DNA from: Diadema setosum
Lineage: Eukaryota > Echinodermata > Echinoidea > Diadematoida > Diadematidae
Direction: 5' to 3'
Assembly: GCF_964275005.1 (NCBI RefSeq)
Contig: NC_092698.1
Coordinates: 31,923,162 to 31,987,161, forward strand
DNA: 64,000 nt
The notes below the pieces were generated by a model, which was not told the DNA's origin, searched no databases, and worked only from the letters and a program-made list of their open reading frames with translations. Below, piece by piece: positions 26,401-41,522 of this stretch. Positions within the stretch are counted from its first letter, which is position 1, and each line of letters opens with the position of its first letter. The position numbers and the translations under genes are program-made.

Positions 26401-29400
26401 ACAACAAGTTTCAGGATATGTCCACGATGCAAGTACGGAGATGGTGCAGGTGCTGTATAAGTCCGTGGGATGTCCACTAGGGAGTTCATGACCCTGTACA
26501 TCATTGCTGCCTTCAGCTGGGCACTGCGTTCTTGAAGTGTTTGCCAATGCAGCTGTTGAATCATTGGCGTAGCACTACTTGTCCATGGATAGTCGCTACG
26601 GACAAAACGTGCGAAACGTCGTTGGATTTTCTCGAATTTGGTGATGTTGTCATGAGTAGAGGGGTCCCAGACAGTACAGGCATATTCTAGGATAGCATAT
26701 TATGCTATTCACTGCAAACTGAGTATCGCAGAAAGTTGGATGTAGTGTAAGCGTTCTGATACACCACAGATTAAAAAGAACAAGAGACCCGCGGGTCTAG
26801 CGCTCACCTGAGTATCGCAAGTTCACCTTTCATGCAGTCACTAATCTAAATTATTCACAGCTCTACTAAAATTTGACCAGGCATTCTCAAGTAGAAGATG
26901 AAAATGTACAATAAGGGCCCAAATTTTTAAGATTCCTTAATTTGGGGGGGGGGGGTTGGGGCCCCCTGGGGCCCTCTGGGTGAGGCATGGTGCCCATTTT
27001 GATAAATTGAGATCCTGACCCCCCTAGGGATGCTACCTGCCAAGTTTGACGAAAATCTATCATGAAGTTTTCAGGAAGAAGATGAAAATGTACAATTCAG
27101 GCCCCCATTTGGACCTTCCCAACCCCTCCCCCCCCCCCCCTGCCCCCAAGAGGGGCACCCCTGGATCTGCTATGAACAAACTTGATACTACAGTCATTAA
27201 TGTACTCACTCATAGTATTATCTTAGCTCTATAACTTCTGATTCTAGAGAAGATTTTTAAAGATTCCTTCATTTTGGGGGGTTTGGGCCCCCTGGGGGCT
27301 CCCTGGGTGGGGCATGGTGCCCATTTTAACAAATTGAGATCCTAACCCCCTAGGGATGCTACCTGCCAAGTTTGATGAAAATCGGTCTTGGGGTTTTCAA
27401 GAAGAAGATGAAAATGTAAAAAGTTTACGCACGACGCACGACGGACGACGGACGACGGACGCCGGACGAAGGGCGATCGCAATAGCTCACTTGAGCCTTT
27501 CGCTCAGGTGAGCTAAAAAATGCAAAGCAAAGCAAAACAAAACAAAAAATCCTTCTCCTAGAACTAGCGTCTCATTTCTGATCGCTGTCAGGTCCACTGC
27601 CATTGAACACCTGTGTAATAACTGAAAGCTAACTTTAATCTACAGATGGTAATGAAGATGAAAGTGAGTCTGAGTTGTTTACATCTTTTATCATTTTTTC
27701 AATCTTTATGTTTGACATAATATCGCCTTGATTCTTTATCTAAGCCGGTCCATCATGGTGATACAACTGCAGGCGTTCACGAATCCCGCCCCCTTTGCTC
27801 AAACGGCAAGTTCTTCACACTCGATAAACCACCCCTCAAACTCTCCTCTGCCATAATGTTGTCTTTAATGTGATGCGAATTATTGTTGCTATTGTATTAT
27901 GTGGCTTGTACCAATACCATCACTCAGCGATTCGTCAACTTTCGAGTGTATTCGCGCTCTGTCGCGGTTATGCAAACCGTAATTCCAATGACGACTGAGC
28001 TCTGAGCACGAGCGATCGTGGTGCGAATCTTTCCTCCGAGGTGTATAGGTAGCAGTGCTACGTGTGTGATGTATATCACTGTCGTCATAGAAGACGGCAG
28101 AATTTAGTCGGACATATTTTGTTTTATCTTCTACACATGATCTTAGCCCAACGGCCGAGAAGCGATTGTCACTTGCAATAAACGAAAAATTACCATTATA
28201 CTTATACTTCCTAAGCACTACGCTGTCGCATATCGAAGATCTCTTGTTTTGTAATCTTCTTTTCATGACTCGATTGATTCACTGCCATATCAAGACGTCA
28301 CTTTGCAAAATTATCCAATGCTTGATAAAGTTGACATGACCACTTAGTGATTATTTCAATAATGTCTTATGTCTAATCCATTACAGCATTATGTACCGAA
28401 AAAGGATGGTGCTTGCAAGGGGTTAACGGTCGCTTCCAAATCAACGTCATGGTTACATGACCTACCTTAAAGTGACCTTAATATGATTTGACATTGAATA
28501 TTCATCAGGCAAACCTGTTTCGCTTCCAAATGATAATTCAACTACCATGTAATGGTTTTGACTCGTGTAGCTTCCATGTAGACTTCCTGAATCATTCGCT
28601 ACATCTGAAAATTTAAGGCTTCCGCAAGGTATTGCAATCCTAAAGAGTGTTTTCAAATGAAACAGGTGGAAAGCACATGTACCCGGAAGAGAGGGCTTCT
28701 GGAGTTGAAAAACGGGGGAAAAAAAAGAAGGAAAACTGTACAGGAGTTGTTACCTTGCCGTTGTAAGGGAGGCCCGGCTTGAAGTGTTTCTTGGTATCGG
28801 GTGAGAACTCCAAGGAGACCAGCTGTTTATGAACCATACACGTCTCATCCATTGCCGTGAAGACACTCCCGTCGCTACTGGTGACACTGGCTTCCACGCG
28901 GATGACTCCCTTGAAGTGTGGCTTGAGCGGCGCACTCGTGAGGGCGCTAATGCAGATGTTGAAATAGGCCGTACCGTTTATCTTCGTAGAAAAAAAATGA
29001 AACAGGCACGAGAACAAAATAAAAACAGGTAACATTGGCTGTGAATTCGACTTAGTAACTTGACTTTGACCATCCGTAAGTGAGCGAGGGAGTACAAAAT
29101 AGAGGAGAACGTGACTGCAAACTATATCATTACACAAGCATGCACAGTGAAATGGGGATTTATCGAAGAAGAGAGCAAAGTCAAATTTCGGAACATCACT
29201 TACTCTTTCTTTTTGTTGTTGTTTTTGTTTGTTTGTTTGTTTGTTTTGACTTGAGTTTAACAGATTGATGCCGACTCATTGATTGGTTAGCAAAGAGTCA
29301 TTGCTGATATCAATTTGGGAGATTACCTGCGGAGCCAAGTCACATTAAAAGAGTCTAAGAATCACCTCATTCTAAACAGGATCCGTTTTGCATCATCCGT

Positions 29401-32400
29401 TGGCTTTACATATTATGACATGAATAATAAAAAATCATGAATCAGCTTCACTTTCTAATATTTTCACACTTAGGCTTTCGGAACATGATGTCACTAGTGT
29501 TGAGAAAAGGATATGGATTAAAGTCGAGCAGAAACGCTGGGAAACTCTCATGCCTTACTCACATCCATAAAGTGGTAGATATTCTGACCCAGATAGTCGT
29601 CATAGTAACCCAGTCCATGAAGGTTCATGTTGATTGATAGTTTTCCACGAACAGGTTGCCCAAAGGTGTACCTAGAGGATATATTGACAAGAGGCATGAC
29701 AACGTTGAACGAAACACGCGACATCAATCACTTATGACGCATGTACTTGACACTGAGTTTACAATATTCTTTCGAACTATCGGTCTTAAATTTCCTCATA
29801 AATTTTCAAGAGCTCGTCATCTTTCACGTGATTTTCAATAAATTGGGAGGGTCTCATCGTCATCGTCTGTGACATTTTGTTGCTGGGGCAGCCAGCTGGT
29901 GTAAGTAAATTTTTTTTTTTTTTTTTTTACTAAATGCGATGTAAATTCGATTCCAATACCCACTGGCTAACATATATTGTGACAGTTTACATTATTTTGT
30001 TTCTATAGCAAACGTTATGATGTCAGTCACCTCTCTCTTTGAACAACACACGTCCTTTTTGTTACTAAAAAACAATCGATTGTTTGTTTGCTTTTTGGTA
30101 TTGCTGGAAAGACCCTGCACAGTTTGTGACTACATTCCCTAATGATTTCTTCTCTCTTTTTTCAAGTAGGTCAACTCTTAATTTGCCAAATCATTCTATT
30201 AAATGTGCTGCGAAAGCTCATTTCCGTGTAATTTCCTGACGGCTCCCGCCAGAACTCAGAATATCATGACACGCGACTGAAAATTAGGCTAAAAATGCTC
30301 GGGATTGAGTGACTGAACAATGCACAGGCACCCTTGATCATTGGTCACACATACTTACAACGTAAAGTGGTACAGGCCTTAATCTGATAATGATATAACT
30401 CGCAAGAGATGGCAAAGGAAGAAGAGAGAGAGAAACAAGGTCAACGCACTCTGTTCTGACGTTCTATCAAGATTCAAAATGACAAGGAACTCGAGTCTAA
30501 TCTTGATCATTCCGGTATGCACGGATAAAACGAACGAAATTTTCCGCGTCCTGTGACTCCACAACCTAACTACAATTGACATCTTCGGGGAAGTTACACA
30601 GCATGAAGGAAAGACCGACACAGCGGTCCACAAATTTTGTTACGGAATGATATCCGTCGAAATTTTGGCCACAGTCGCTGGGTCACCAAGGATGCATCGA
30701 ATCGAATTCTTCCATCAATGATTGTCGGTTTGCTGGCCGTAATTTGGTTCTGCCATTCGTTGCCTGTTGAACCCGGGAGGGCCAGGGGTTAATTCGAACA
30801 TCATGTGTTTATGTGTTGTGGGTGAACTTCGCAAATTGGCGCATGTAAGTCAGGGAAACTTTAAAAATTAGCGATGGCGTTGGATTCGTATGTGCAGTGC
30901 TTTCCGCAATCAAATAAATGAAATAAAATATACAGCAGTGGTTGAAATATATTTCTCGTATCACAGAAAAACAGATAAGAAGACTAATTTCTCTAATTTC
31001 CTGGTATCTTTGTATCGACAACATCTAGGAGAGTGTATTAATTTCCTTATATCTAGGGCCTATTAGTCTATGCAAGAAATCCAAGTGTACGGATACAGTC
31101 GTGATCAGACTGTATCAATGTAAACATAAATATCATTCTCACAGGAAAAAAAAAAAAAAAAACAGAAGCCGAACAACGACAGAATCGAGGAAAACAATGA
31201 CACATTCCATCTCGGAGCGCAAAAGTATGCAATATCCTGGTATTTGTCTGAAATTAGCTAATATGGGGAGGGGCAAGCAGGCACAAAAGTTAGCAAACAT
31301 GTCAAGACATGAGAATGCTCTTGCTTTTTGTGAATACTTGCACACGCTTGGCGCCAATTGTTGGACTGTGTCAAGGAGTGAGAATGACAGCTGTCGCCAA
31401 GGGTTACGCCTCTAATTCTAGAAAATTCTAATTGTTCCAAAGTCCTCGTGGTTCTGAATGTGATGGTTACTGGTATGTCTTGTGCTAATGCAACCAGGCC
31501 AGTGCTCTCATGTGGGTTGAAGAAACGCTTTAGGGCTTTTCATAGTTGACGAACAATTTGACATTACTTGACACTTGAGAGAGAGAGAGAAAAAAAAACA
31601 CGATTTCGTACTGTACACAATTTTGACATTCTTGCCTTTGGAAAGGAACAATTAGATGCAGTGTTTACATCTACCTACAGATGTATGACAAAGTCCTAGG
31701 TCTGACACAATATTTAGACTATGTTTGATGATATCATTTCTTTGTTACCAAAGTGCAAAAACAAACACACTCATCCATCTTGGAGGAGGAATATTGACTT
31801 ACTTGGCGTGAATCGCTGCACGGCTGCACTTGCTAATGTCCCGGATGAACCGCGGAGGCTCGATTATGACCTCGAATCTTGGCAGTACTGTAGGAAGAAA
31901 AAAAAAAACCGTGAATGTTCCCATGATTATGATCTTAATCGCGGAATATCAACATCATTTATAGCAAAATTCATGCAAGGGCAAAACCGACCCCGTCCCT
32001 TCCCTTTGATGGAAAGAATCTCGGGGAGGAGCGCTCAGACAGTCATTGGTTTCTTATGTTTTCTTTCTTCCCTTCTTCTTCCTTTTTTCTTTCTTTTCTC
32101 AAGAGCCAAAAGTGGGTGGGGGAGGGGCCCTGGACTCCAGTTCCTCGTTGATGAAGAATATTGATATTAAAGTATGATGAGCTGAGAGTCGGATTTTCCG
32201 CAAATCTAGAAGAGGTACTGGTAAACGGTGAATAACAAGGAGTGTGTGAAAGCGGGAAGGAACAGTTAAACCGCCAAGGATCAATGTGTTGATTCCATAT
32301 GACATTGAGACTAGACAGATAAACTATGATGTAGCGACAGACAGTAGGTGGTTGCTATAGGGAAAGAACCTACATCCATCGCCTATGGCATACTGCAGGT

Positions 32401-35400
32401 TAGAGACAGTCCTTAACGTCTCTATCTTCCATCGGCAGGAAATTTTGCTTCCCTCCTTCTGAATGTATTCAATCAAGGCACAAGAAGTCTGTACTACTAA
32501 GTGCAGTACAATACTTCAATGTTCATTTACGAAAACAGTGACGCACATGGGGGATAAATTTCACTGTACGATGCCCAAGATGACTAACCCTCAACAAATA
32601 AGTGAGAATGCAGCTGCAATTGCTCATGCGGCATCTTTCTCGGGTATGGGAGAGGTATAAGATTATTTTAATCCCTTCCCACACTCCCATTGGGTTATAT
32701 GAAAAGAAAAAAGAAAAAGAAGGTCCCTGGAAGTTCCCGAACGCGTGGCAATCAATCAGGGTTCGACAAACTGTGCCAGAAGGGTAAGTAACACGTGTAC
32801 CTGGACACGTCAAACTACGCACTACCTGTCATGACTGACATAATTTCAGTGTGATAGACAAACAGTGTACGTGTCGGGCGTGAGCGAACAATGGAAACCC
32901 CTGTTTGTGCACCGCATATGTAATATGATTTAATACGTATAGAGAGAGAGAGAGAGAGACAGAGACAGAGAAAACTTCTTGTCAATCATGGACACGCTAC
33001 ACAAACGAAACACACCCGCACACATATACACATAAAATGTCAATGCACACACTCAATTATTACATACAATTTACAGTGGGTTGCTGCAGCTGCACTCAAG
33101 GATTTTTGAACATCTACGAAGTAACGAGCATTGTCATACAGAGAGACTTGTTTTTTAATTATTACAATTGAGCAGGTACCATAACAAGAGGCAGTAGGCA
33201 GTACAACGAGCGTACCTGCTGCTTTGGCAGTTGCTATTTTTCATCAAAGCTTTACTTAACTTTTGCAACGCCGACAAATAGTGGGTAGATCACAGTGACA
33301 GTGCGTATCTGAAAGCCTCCACTGTGTGTCAGACAGAATAATTAATGCATATATGGAATGCTCAATGTAAAATCTTACCGTATTTATTTACATCAAATGT
33401 CTTGTTGAAGGTGTGTCCCTGAACTTCCACAAAAATTGCCCATGTTCCAAGCACAGGTTGGTCAGAGATAGGAAAGCTTGTATTGACGATACCTGGAAGT
33501 TACGAACAAGATAGGTTTATAGACACTTTATATACAATGCGCAACGAATAACAGGACAAATGCAGCAAGCTTTTTGTGTTGACGGATGAAAATGTGAACA
33601 TTTCATTCTGAAATTCTGAGTAGGTCCTATAATGCCATATAGAATAACCACTATATGATTCAAATGAATGCAGCCATTTCATCCCAATACAAAAATGTCT
33701 TAAACACCCTGAGCAGACCCTTCAGATTCGGCACAGCTCTCCAAGAGGGGCCAATTATGTACCAGCGTTGCCAGGTATATACTCATTCAAATACACCTGG
33801 GTCAAGAGGGACATTGCGGACAAACAAAAAAAAATCTTGTGCAAGGATGAACGTAGCGGGTAGGATTCGGACTCAAGACATTCTGTTCACAAATCCAGAG
33901 CTTTCTATACTATACACTTAAGCGTTTCACAATTCCTGTCCACTTTGTAAATCCGATCAATATATCTCAGACACCGTCATTTCACAAGAAACTTCAGACT
34001 ACTACTAAGTTCTTCTTCTTTCAAAAGCACACTGCATTAGCCAACTTGTATTCAATCAACAGTGATAATTCATACTCAATGTTAGGCCAACTGCTATACG
34101 ACGCATTAACAATTTCGTTCATATAAAATGCACTTTGATGAAGGCATTTAGTGTTAATTTTCGCATCTCGTTTTTGGTTGTAGCTGCGATGACAATGCAT
34201 AATGATGCATTGTGAAGCCCTGTATTGTCATATAGTGACATGAGATGAAAAACCTGTTCACAACACAGTCATTCCAAGTCAACAACCTTCTAAACGTTTA
34301 GCACGAAAGGAGAATGACACATCGATCTGAAAGCAGCACAGTAATTCACAAGGAAACAGAAAACAACATAAACGAACAATCTTTAACAAGTTTCATTCGC
34401 AAATTTTGATACATTTGGTACGTTTTTGATAAACAGAGTAAGTAAAGATCAACTTACCACAGCATGTCGGTTCTAAGCCGTTCCACTGAATCATGCGAGA
34501 ACCTTTAGGGTCCAAGATGTAAACTAACATCTGTTTTGTATTGAGATAAAGTGGTGGACAGGAGATTTAAAGTAACAAGTGACATCTTTCATTGTGAAAT
34601 GCACGAAACAACCAAGCAAGGTGCAGTGGATGAAAAAATGACGTAACAAGGCATCACCATGACCATCCACTGGTTAAGATGGTTATTAAGGGAAGTTACA
34701 CATAGAAGCCACACTTGTCATCGAACCTGTGTTTCTAATATTGTGCTGTCTAAATGCATTCCTTGACTAAAATTACACATATAAACATCCTATATACAGT
34801 TATCGTCTTAATACAAAAAAAAAAGTTTAGTGAGTCTGATGTATATATATATACACTGAGCCTATATATTTGCCTCGTAATAATGGATGCCGTAACCTGC
34901 CAATTCACCTGCCAGGAATTCCACTGTTACTACACAATGTGCTACGTATAAGGAATAACGAATATTCACACTGAAAATACAGTTATTTTACAGTATACTC
35001 GGCGAAAAAGAGCTAGTAAAAATGAATTCGCAGAAATTTTGTTATTTAATGGAATGCGATGATCTAGAGGACACTTACGGGTATGTTTCTCGGTCTTAGA
35101 TCAGGTCCCGTTGTAAACAAATTGATGAAAACTAGATAAATCAAACAGATAGAAACAAATCAGTATCGCCTTTCATTGTTAATCGAACAGAGACACCTCA
35201 TAGGTGCCGCTGAACTGTCTGAATTTACGAGGTACTAATTGTAAGCATGTCGAACAGGTCATCTCGGCGGGCCTCTCTGGCGACTTCAAACACTCTCATC
35301 TCGGCTCCTTTTGGAGACAAGACAACAAGTTGGATATCAACAATTTTGTTGGAGCGCTTGTAACTTTCAGCTGAGATTTATCGCTTTGCATATTTGGAGG

Positions 35401-38400
35401 ACACTGACATCAACTCTACATCTTAAGGGTCACGAGTAAGATGAAGTACTTGACTTGTCAGTTACGAGGAGGTGCTTGAGTCGAAGAGATATCATCATAC
35501 AGCCGACACACCCCTCTGGATGAGGAGTCGAGAGGGTGGAATTGGACGACGGGACGGGAAGGTATCAACAAGCCTTACGATACCGGTGAGTTACACAAGA
35601 CGATCATTAACAACTTTCAGTCTTAGAATTACTCGATTCCTTTATCACTTTTTTATCACAAATAACGAACTCATGCAGTTGCTAACCCTGCGCACAGTCA
35701 TGACATCAATGGAATAAAATGTATCTGTCTTGTTGTTGCTATAGCAACAGATGAAACAGGTCTTCGCTCACCAGTTTGTTTGGGTTTGTACACAGGTTTA
35801 TCTATCTGAATGAAGACCGATGTGCTTTTCTCCAGGATGGTAATGTCGGAGGAGTTCTTGAAGTGATAACCCCGGGCTCCGAGCCGACAGTTCCCGCATA
35901 CCTCCAGAACCGCTTTTCCTCTCACGTGGTCTGGCAGCTGCGGAGAGACAGACACAACAGCTTCACTCTATCTATACAGGGCAACTTGAGGTCGTGAAAT
36001 GTATGCACCAGAGAAAAGCAAGATGATTATGATAATGTATGAGGGGGGAAAAATCCTTGCCGAGCATCACGTTGCTTTGTTTTCTCTTTTATTTGAATGT
36101 GTTTCGCGTGTATGTTTTTGTGTTTGTTTTTCTCTCAAAGAAACTCCTCAAATTTGTTGGCCGGGCCCCGAGTTAGTGCGTTTGTCCCTGCCCTAACCTT
36201 AACCTCTTGTGCAGTAACCAGCGTGCCTTGTCACATCGTTACATCACAATTTGTCCACATTATTTTACAAAGTTACTGTAACAACAACTGACAAGCCTTG
36301 CCTCCCTGGTACTAATTCAGATGTGGTGTGACCTGATGGCTTGACTTGTATAGGGACGAGAAAAGATGCAGTAAAGAAAAGACCTGAAAAGGTATCATAC
36401 ACGGCAGATGGGATGTAAGACTTGAAAAAGAAAAGCTCCTAGGACGTCCGGACGTCAGGCTGGGGTATGCAACTGTCTCAATGAAACGTACGTTTCAGTG
36501 GTCTGTAATTGCTTTAGAGTTTAGAGTGGCTTTGAAAAAAGACTAAGATACTCCTATCCATTCCTTATTTCTTTTCTTTTCTTTTTATGGGTTTGGGTTT
36601 TTATGTTCGTATGGCAACGGGATAATTTAAAGCCAAGATATCTTGAAGACATCTTGGTGTCCTCCTTTACAATGTAGATGAATTCTATTACTTGTGAGCG
36701 TGCACCTCCTGAGCAAAGACAGAGTTTGGAGAGTGACGATTTTGTCTAAAACTTAATGATGATAAGGGGATATGAAAGCTTTCCTTCACAGCTTGTCAAC
36801 ATAAAAAGTAAGAGGATAGTAGGAAGGTCATAAAAACACAACAGAATAACAGAAAGTGTATGACGAAAGGGATTCATGAAAACATGAATAGAATTACCAC
36901 TTTATAAAATGAAGAGTTGCTATAAGTTACAAAAAGTACACACACACAAACAAACAAACACAGACAAACACACGCGCACACACACAAACACACACACACA
37001 GACACACAAAGTCACACATACATCCCATTTCACGAAGAACAGTTTATTCATCATCGGTGTCTCCCATGGGTGCGTATAAGGTAATAGCACTTCAAGATGT
37101 TCCCCAAAAGTCTTCTGTAAATCATGTTCTGCGAGCCCACTGGGTGTGTCAGTTTGTGCGCATGTGTGCAAAGATGCCAAAAGGGACGTCATTAATTCTG
37201 TCCGTCAAACCCCGGTTACCCTGGGATCCCGTATCGATGGCTACTGAGAGCTTGTAAGGAGAAAAAGGGCAGGGCCCATCCCTGAATGTGGAGGTCGATC
37301 ACCTGTAAGAAAATCTCGCCTTACTCGAGTGAGGCTATGGGCATCCACTTGTCGCTCTGACTGATATATGGAGAGGGGTTACCTGATTGGTAGCACGGAA
37401 TGTCAATTGGACCATGGGGGAACAATTAGAGCTGCGATCGTACGACATGATTCTAGACGTGTATTAATTTATCTATCATAAACAAGTATAGCGACTGTAT
37501 TGGCGGGAAAAAATAAGAAAATCATTTCCAGGAGAGGTGGGAGACGTGGAGTTAAAATGCTATCCTACAACGATTAAGTTTGATCAGGAAGGTGAGATTA
37601 GCAGTTCCCTGGTTTGTTTGACGATCGCAGCTTATAGGATGCACAAAAATTTTAATATCTAATAAAATATGCCATCAGTTATACGTTACTTATTACTATA
37701 ATGCCAGTCTAACCCATGTTGTGATACAACAAAGAGTGTGATCACATATGTCTGTGCCTGCGTCATCATACAGACGATCTTCATGTTCGTATTTAAAACT
37801 ATAAAAAAGTGAAAGGTTGGCCGTCCAATTACGGGACGTGCGTGCTAGACATGCCTGATGTGTTGTGGAAGTTCAGTCAAAATCTCGATCTAATCTGACG
37901 AGGCAGTCACACGAGTGTGATGTATAATAGGAGTGGTAGGTACACTCACCTTCATCAAGAGGTATCCTTTCCCTGGATTCGAGAGAAAGAAAGAAGAGAC
38001 AGGAAGCATAAATGATCAAACACTGAGTCAGTGTTTGAGGAACGATTTAGTTCCAGGCATGGGAAAAAGGGCACGATTTTGTGTCTGAGAATGCTTAATT
38101 GATCACTGTTACTGAACCCACTATAGTTTGAATCTTCCATTAAAGACATCGCTTAATTGATTACTGATTCATTCTGTCTATGGTTGCATTGGGGACAACG
38201 ATTTTTTTAAGTATTACATCAGACTGATATAAAAGTTGATCTTTTAATAGAGAAATAGATAGACGACATGCGACTGTTGCCGATCTAATTCTGTCAACTC
38301 CACACAAAATCGAGAATGTAATTCCACCTTGCTCAACGACTTCAAACGGATGGCTGAGACCACTTTGTCAGAGAGAGGGAAAGACAATATGTGGCTGTAC

Positions 38401-41234
38401 ATTAACAGAAGTGAGTTACACAATGAACAGAGCACAAAAACTGAAAACGGAGTAGCTTCACCATGCTTGCGTACTACTTACTGTACTTGTATTTTAGTTA
38501 GAACGTGTTTGTAATACTTGTAATCAGGGATGTGTTTCATCTCAACTCCCTGTTGTCAAATCAATGTTTCAACAGAGGCTGAGGGGATGCTATATATCAA
38601 CAAAATGGAGGACGATTCTTTTCTGTCACTTTTAATCTAAAGATTGATGGGATGATGTTTCATGAGGAGAAATGAAGACATTACGAATTGGAACTTTAAC
38701 CCCAGCAGCACTGACGTCGTAAAAACAGGCAGGCATCAGTGTACCATCTAGGATCCATTAGACCATGGGGTCAACTCGGGTCATTGAGACGCCGCGTGAA
38801 TTGTGAAAAGTGGTACTACGGGAACGAAAAAGTCACGTTGTATATTGTGTTTACCGTGCAATCAGGGAGGTGGAGCAATCTTCAGCGCTACAAGGCTACG
38901 CATCCGTGGCCTGGGAGTTAAAGGCTAAAATCAAAAGGCTGAAAGAAGTGATCTAAACCTGCAGAGGAGCGCCAAAGGAAACTCATGAACACTACTTACT
39001 TACATGTAAAGTGCAAAACCATGTCGCCGCATTTTGACTCAAACACTATTGTAAAATGAAAGTGTCGGTCTGGTTCTACACTCTACACAACAGGTGCAAG
39101 AGAGTCGTTGTGTCGCGTGAACAGCTGCGCGCACGACGATTGCAATTACTGCTCGACAAAAGTTACTGAAATATTTTGGTCTGCTCACAATAACCGCCTT
39201 TCCCCATTCTCTAATCTAAATTTTTCTGTCAATTCGAATATTACTGAATACTCTTCGTTTGTTTGTTTGTTTGTTTTGGGTGTTTGTTTTGTTGTTGTTG
39301 TTGTTTGTTTGTTTGTTTGTTTGTTTTTTTTTTTGCAAGAGACCTTTTTTCCGTCGCACCAACTAGCACGGATTTGAATGAAATTGGAAGTCTAAGTAAC
39401 TGCTCTTTGTATCGACCAAAACACAGGAAGAAAATTCTTTATTTCTTTCCTTTCTTTCCACAAATGCTTCCGATTTTAATCTATATACTAATAGTCTAGT
39501 GGGATTTCTGAAAAAGGGCTCTCTAAAATGGTGTTAGAGGCATTTTTGAGTAAAAGTTGGGAACCGGTCTCTTTTACCTAATTTGAGTATACTGAATCCG
39601 AAAAATCCGGTTCCCAAGCGAAATTCACCGATCTTGACCATCTAATTTGCATAAACAAAATGGCTGCCAAGCTACAGAAATTATCAGTTTCAGATACGCA
39701 TTTTCTGGCAATTCTTTGCAAACAAGCTGGAAAAAGTGATTTGAAATATTTGTGCAGAAAACAGAATTACCAATTTATAAGGCATAAACGTTTCTCAGGT
39801 GGTAAAAAGTATATTTTATTATGATTATGCAAATTAGGACTGAAATATGCAGATAAACAAATATATATATATATATATATACATTTACACTGGAAGAGTA
39901 ATTTTGACATTTTTTTATTTCTTGAGAGGCAAATTAAATACTAAATATGTAGACTTTAAGGTTTTGAGGGTTAGGAAAACTCAGGTTCCCAAGCGAAATT
40001 CATCGATCTTGACCATCTAATTTGCATAAACAAAATGGCTGCCCAGCCACAGAAATTGTCAGTTTCGGACACGGATTTTCTAGAAATTCTTTGCAAACGA
40101 GCTGGAAAAAAAGTGATTTGATATTTTGTACATATAATAAAAGATAAACGTTTCTCAGATGGTAAATAGTATATTCTATTCATAATTAAGCAAATTAGTA
40201 CTGAAATATGCAGATAAATATATATTAACACTGGAAAAGCAATTGTTACAATGTTTTTCTTGAGAGGCAAGTTAAACACTAAATATGTAAACTTTAAGGT
40301 TTTGAGGGTTAGGAAAACTCCGGTTCCCAAGCAAAACTCACCGATCTTGACCATCTAATTTGCATAAATAAAATTGCTGCCCAGCAACAGAAATTGTGAA
40401 TTTCAGACACGCATTTTCTAGATGTTTCTTTTAGTAAACGAGCTGGAAAAAAGTGATTTGAAATCTATGTACATAGAATGGAATTAGCAACTTGAGGGAT
40501 AAACGTTTCTCAGGTGGTAAATAATATATTTCTTTCATAATTATGCAAATTACTACTGAAATATGCAGATAGATATATATTAACACTGGAAGATTTTTTA
40601 TATTTTTTTTTTCTTGAGAGGGAAGTTAAGAACACTAGATATATACACTTGAAGGTTTTGAGGGTTAGATGAAATCAGAATCCCTTCTCAGTGGTATCAA
40701 AATAAATGCAAATACATGTATTGTAATTGGTATGCAAATTTTATGTAGACTTCATGAGTTTTATGCACATGCAGTTCATTCAATAGCCTATATACCCTGG
40801 TAAAATCTTATTTTTCAAATCCTCTAAAATGGTCCTTTTGGATTTTTTTTTTTAAGAATTCAAGTTAGGAACCCGATTCTTAACCAAAAATGATTGCGCT
40901 AGGGCAAAAAAAAAAAAAAAAACAAAACAATACAAAACAAAACAAAAAAAAAGGGTCTTTTTCAAGCAAATGAATTTTAACATCTAATTTGCATAATACA
41001 TACAAAATAGCTGCAATATTACTATAAAATTGTTAACATCATGAAAAAACGAATTGATGAAAACTCTCTCTACGCGGATCATGACTCAACTTTTTATGGT
41101 GGGGTGGGGGGGAAATGTCATCGAACAATGCCATTTTATTCATATGCAACATCCATTATTGTATTGTTCCAATATGCAAATCTGTAGCATTAGCACGAAA
41201 AATCTATTTCCTAGTTTACCAGAGCATGGTAATC

Positions 41235-41284
<50 letters not shown>

Positions 41285-41490
41285 GATTTATAATTTATTA
41301 CATATGATTATACATAGCAAACATTCGTCTATAGGTTGAAATGGGATAGGTGGTTTTATTCTAATTTCTCTTATGAAGCGGTTTTTTTTTTTTTTTAGTT
41401 GCAAGTCGACGAAAAATACCTTTAATGTCACAACAAACATTACTGATGCCCCAATGAATAAACAAAATTATGTTGCAAGTCCGTTAGATG

Positions 41491-41522
<32 letters not shown>

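Larger units (their letters stand above)
24516..28753 (-). other. Intron 10 (4.2 kb) with retroelement debris
   Basis: Contains a non-LTR retrotransposon 3' end (26,113-26,698) and an interspersed repeat (26,781-27,515). Open frames at 25,564-25,917 (+) and 27,889-28,266 (-) have no recognisable homology. Confidence 0.55.

Noticed and set aside
26900..27420. CRISPR-like array suggested by repeated units
   Set aside because: There are only two diverged ~170-bp units in a eukaryotic interspersed repeat; no spacers of constant size.
27889..28266. 125-codon minus-strand frame in intron 10
   Set aside because: No homology is apparent, and the flanking exons 10 and 11 join in phase without it.
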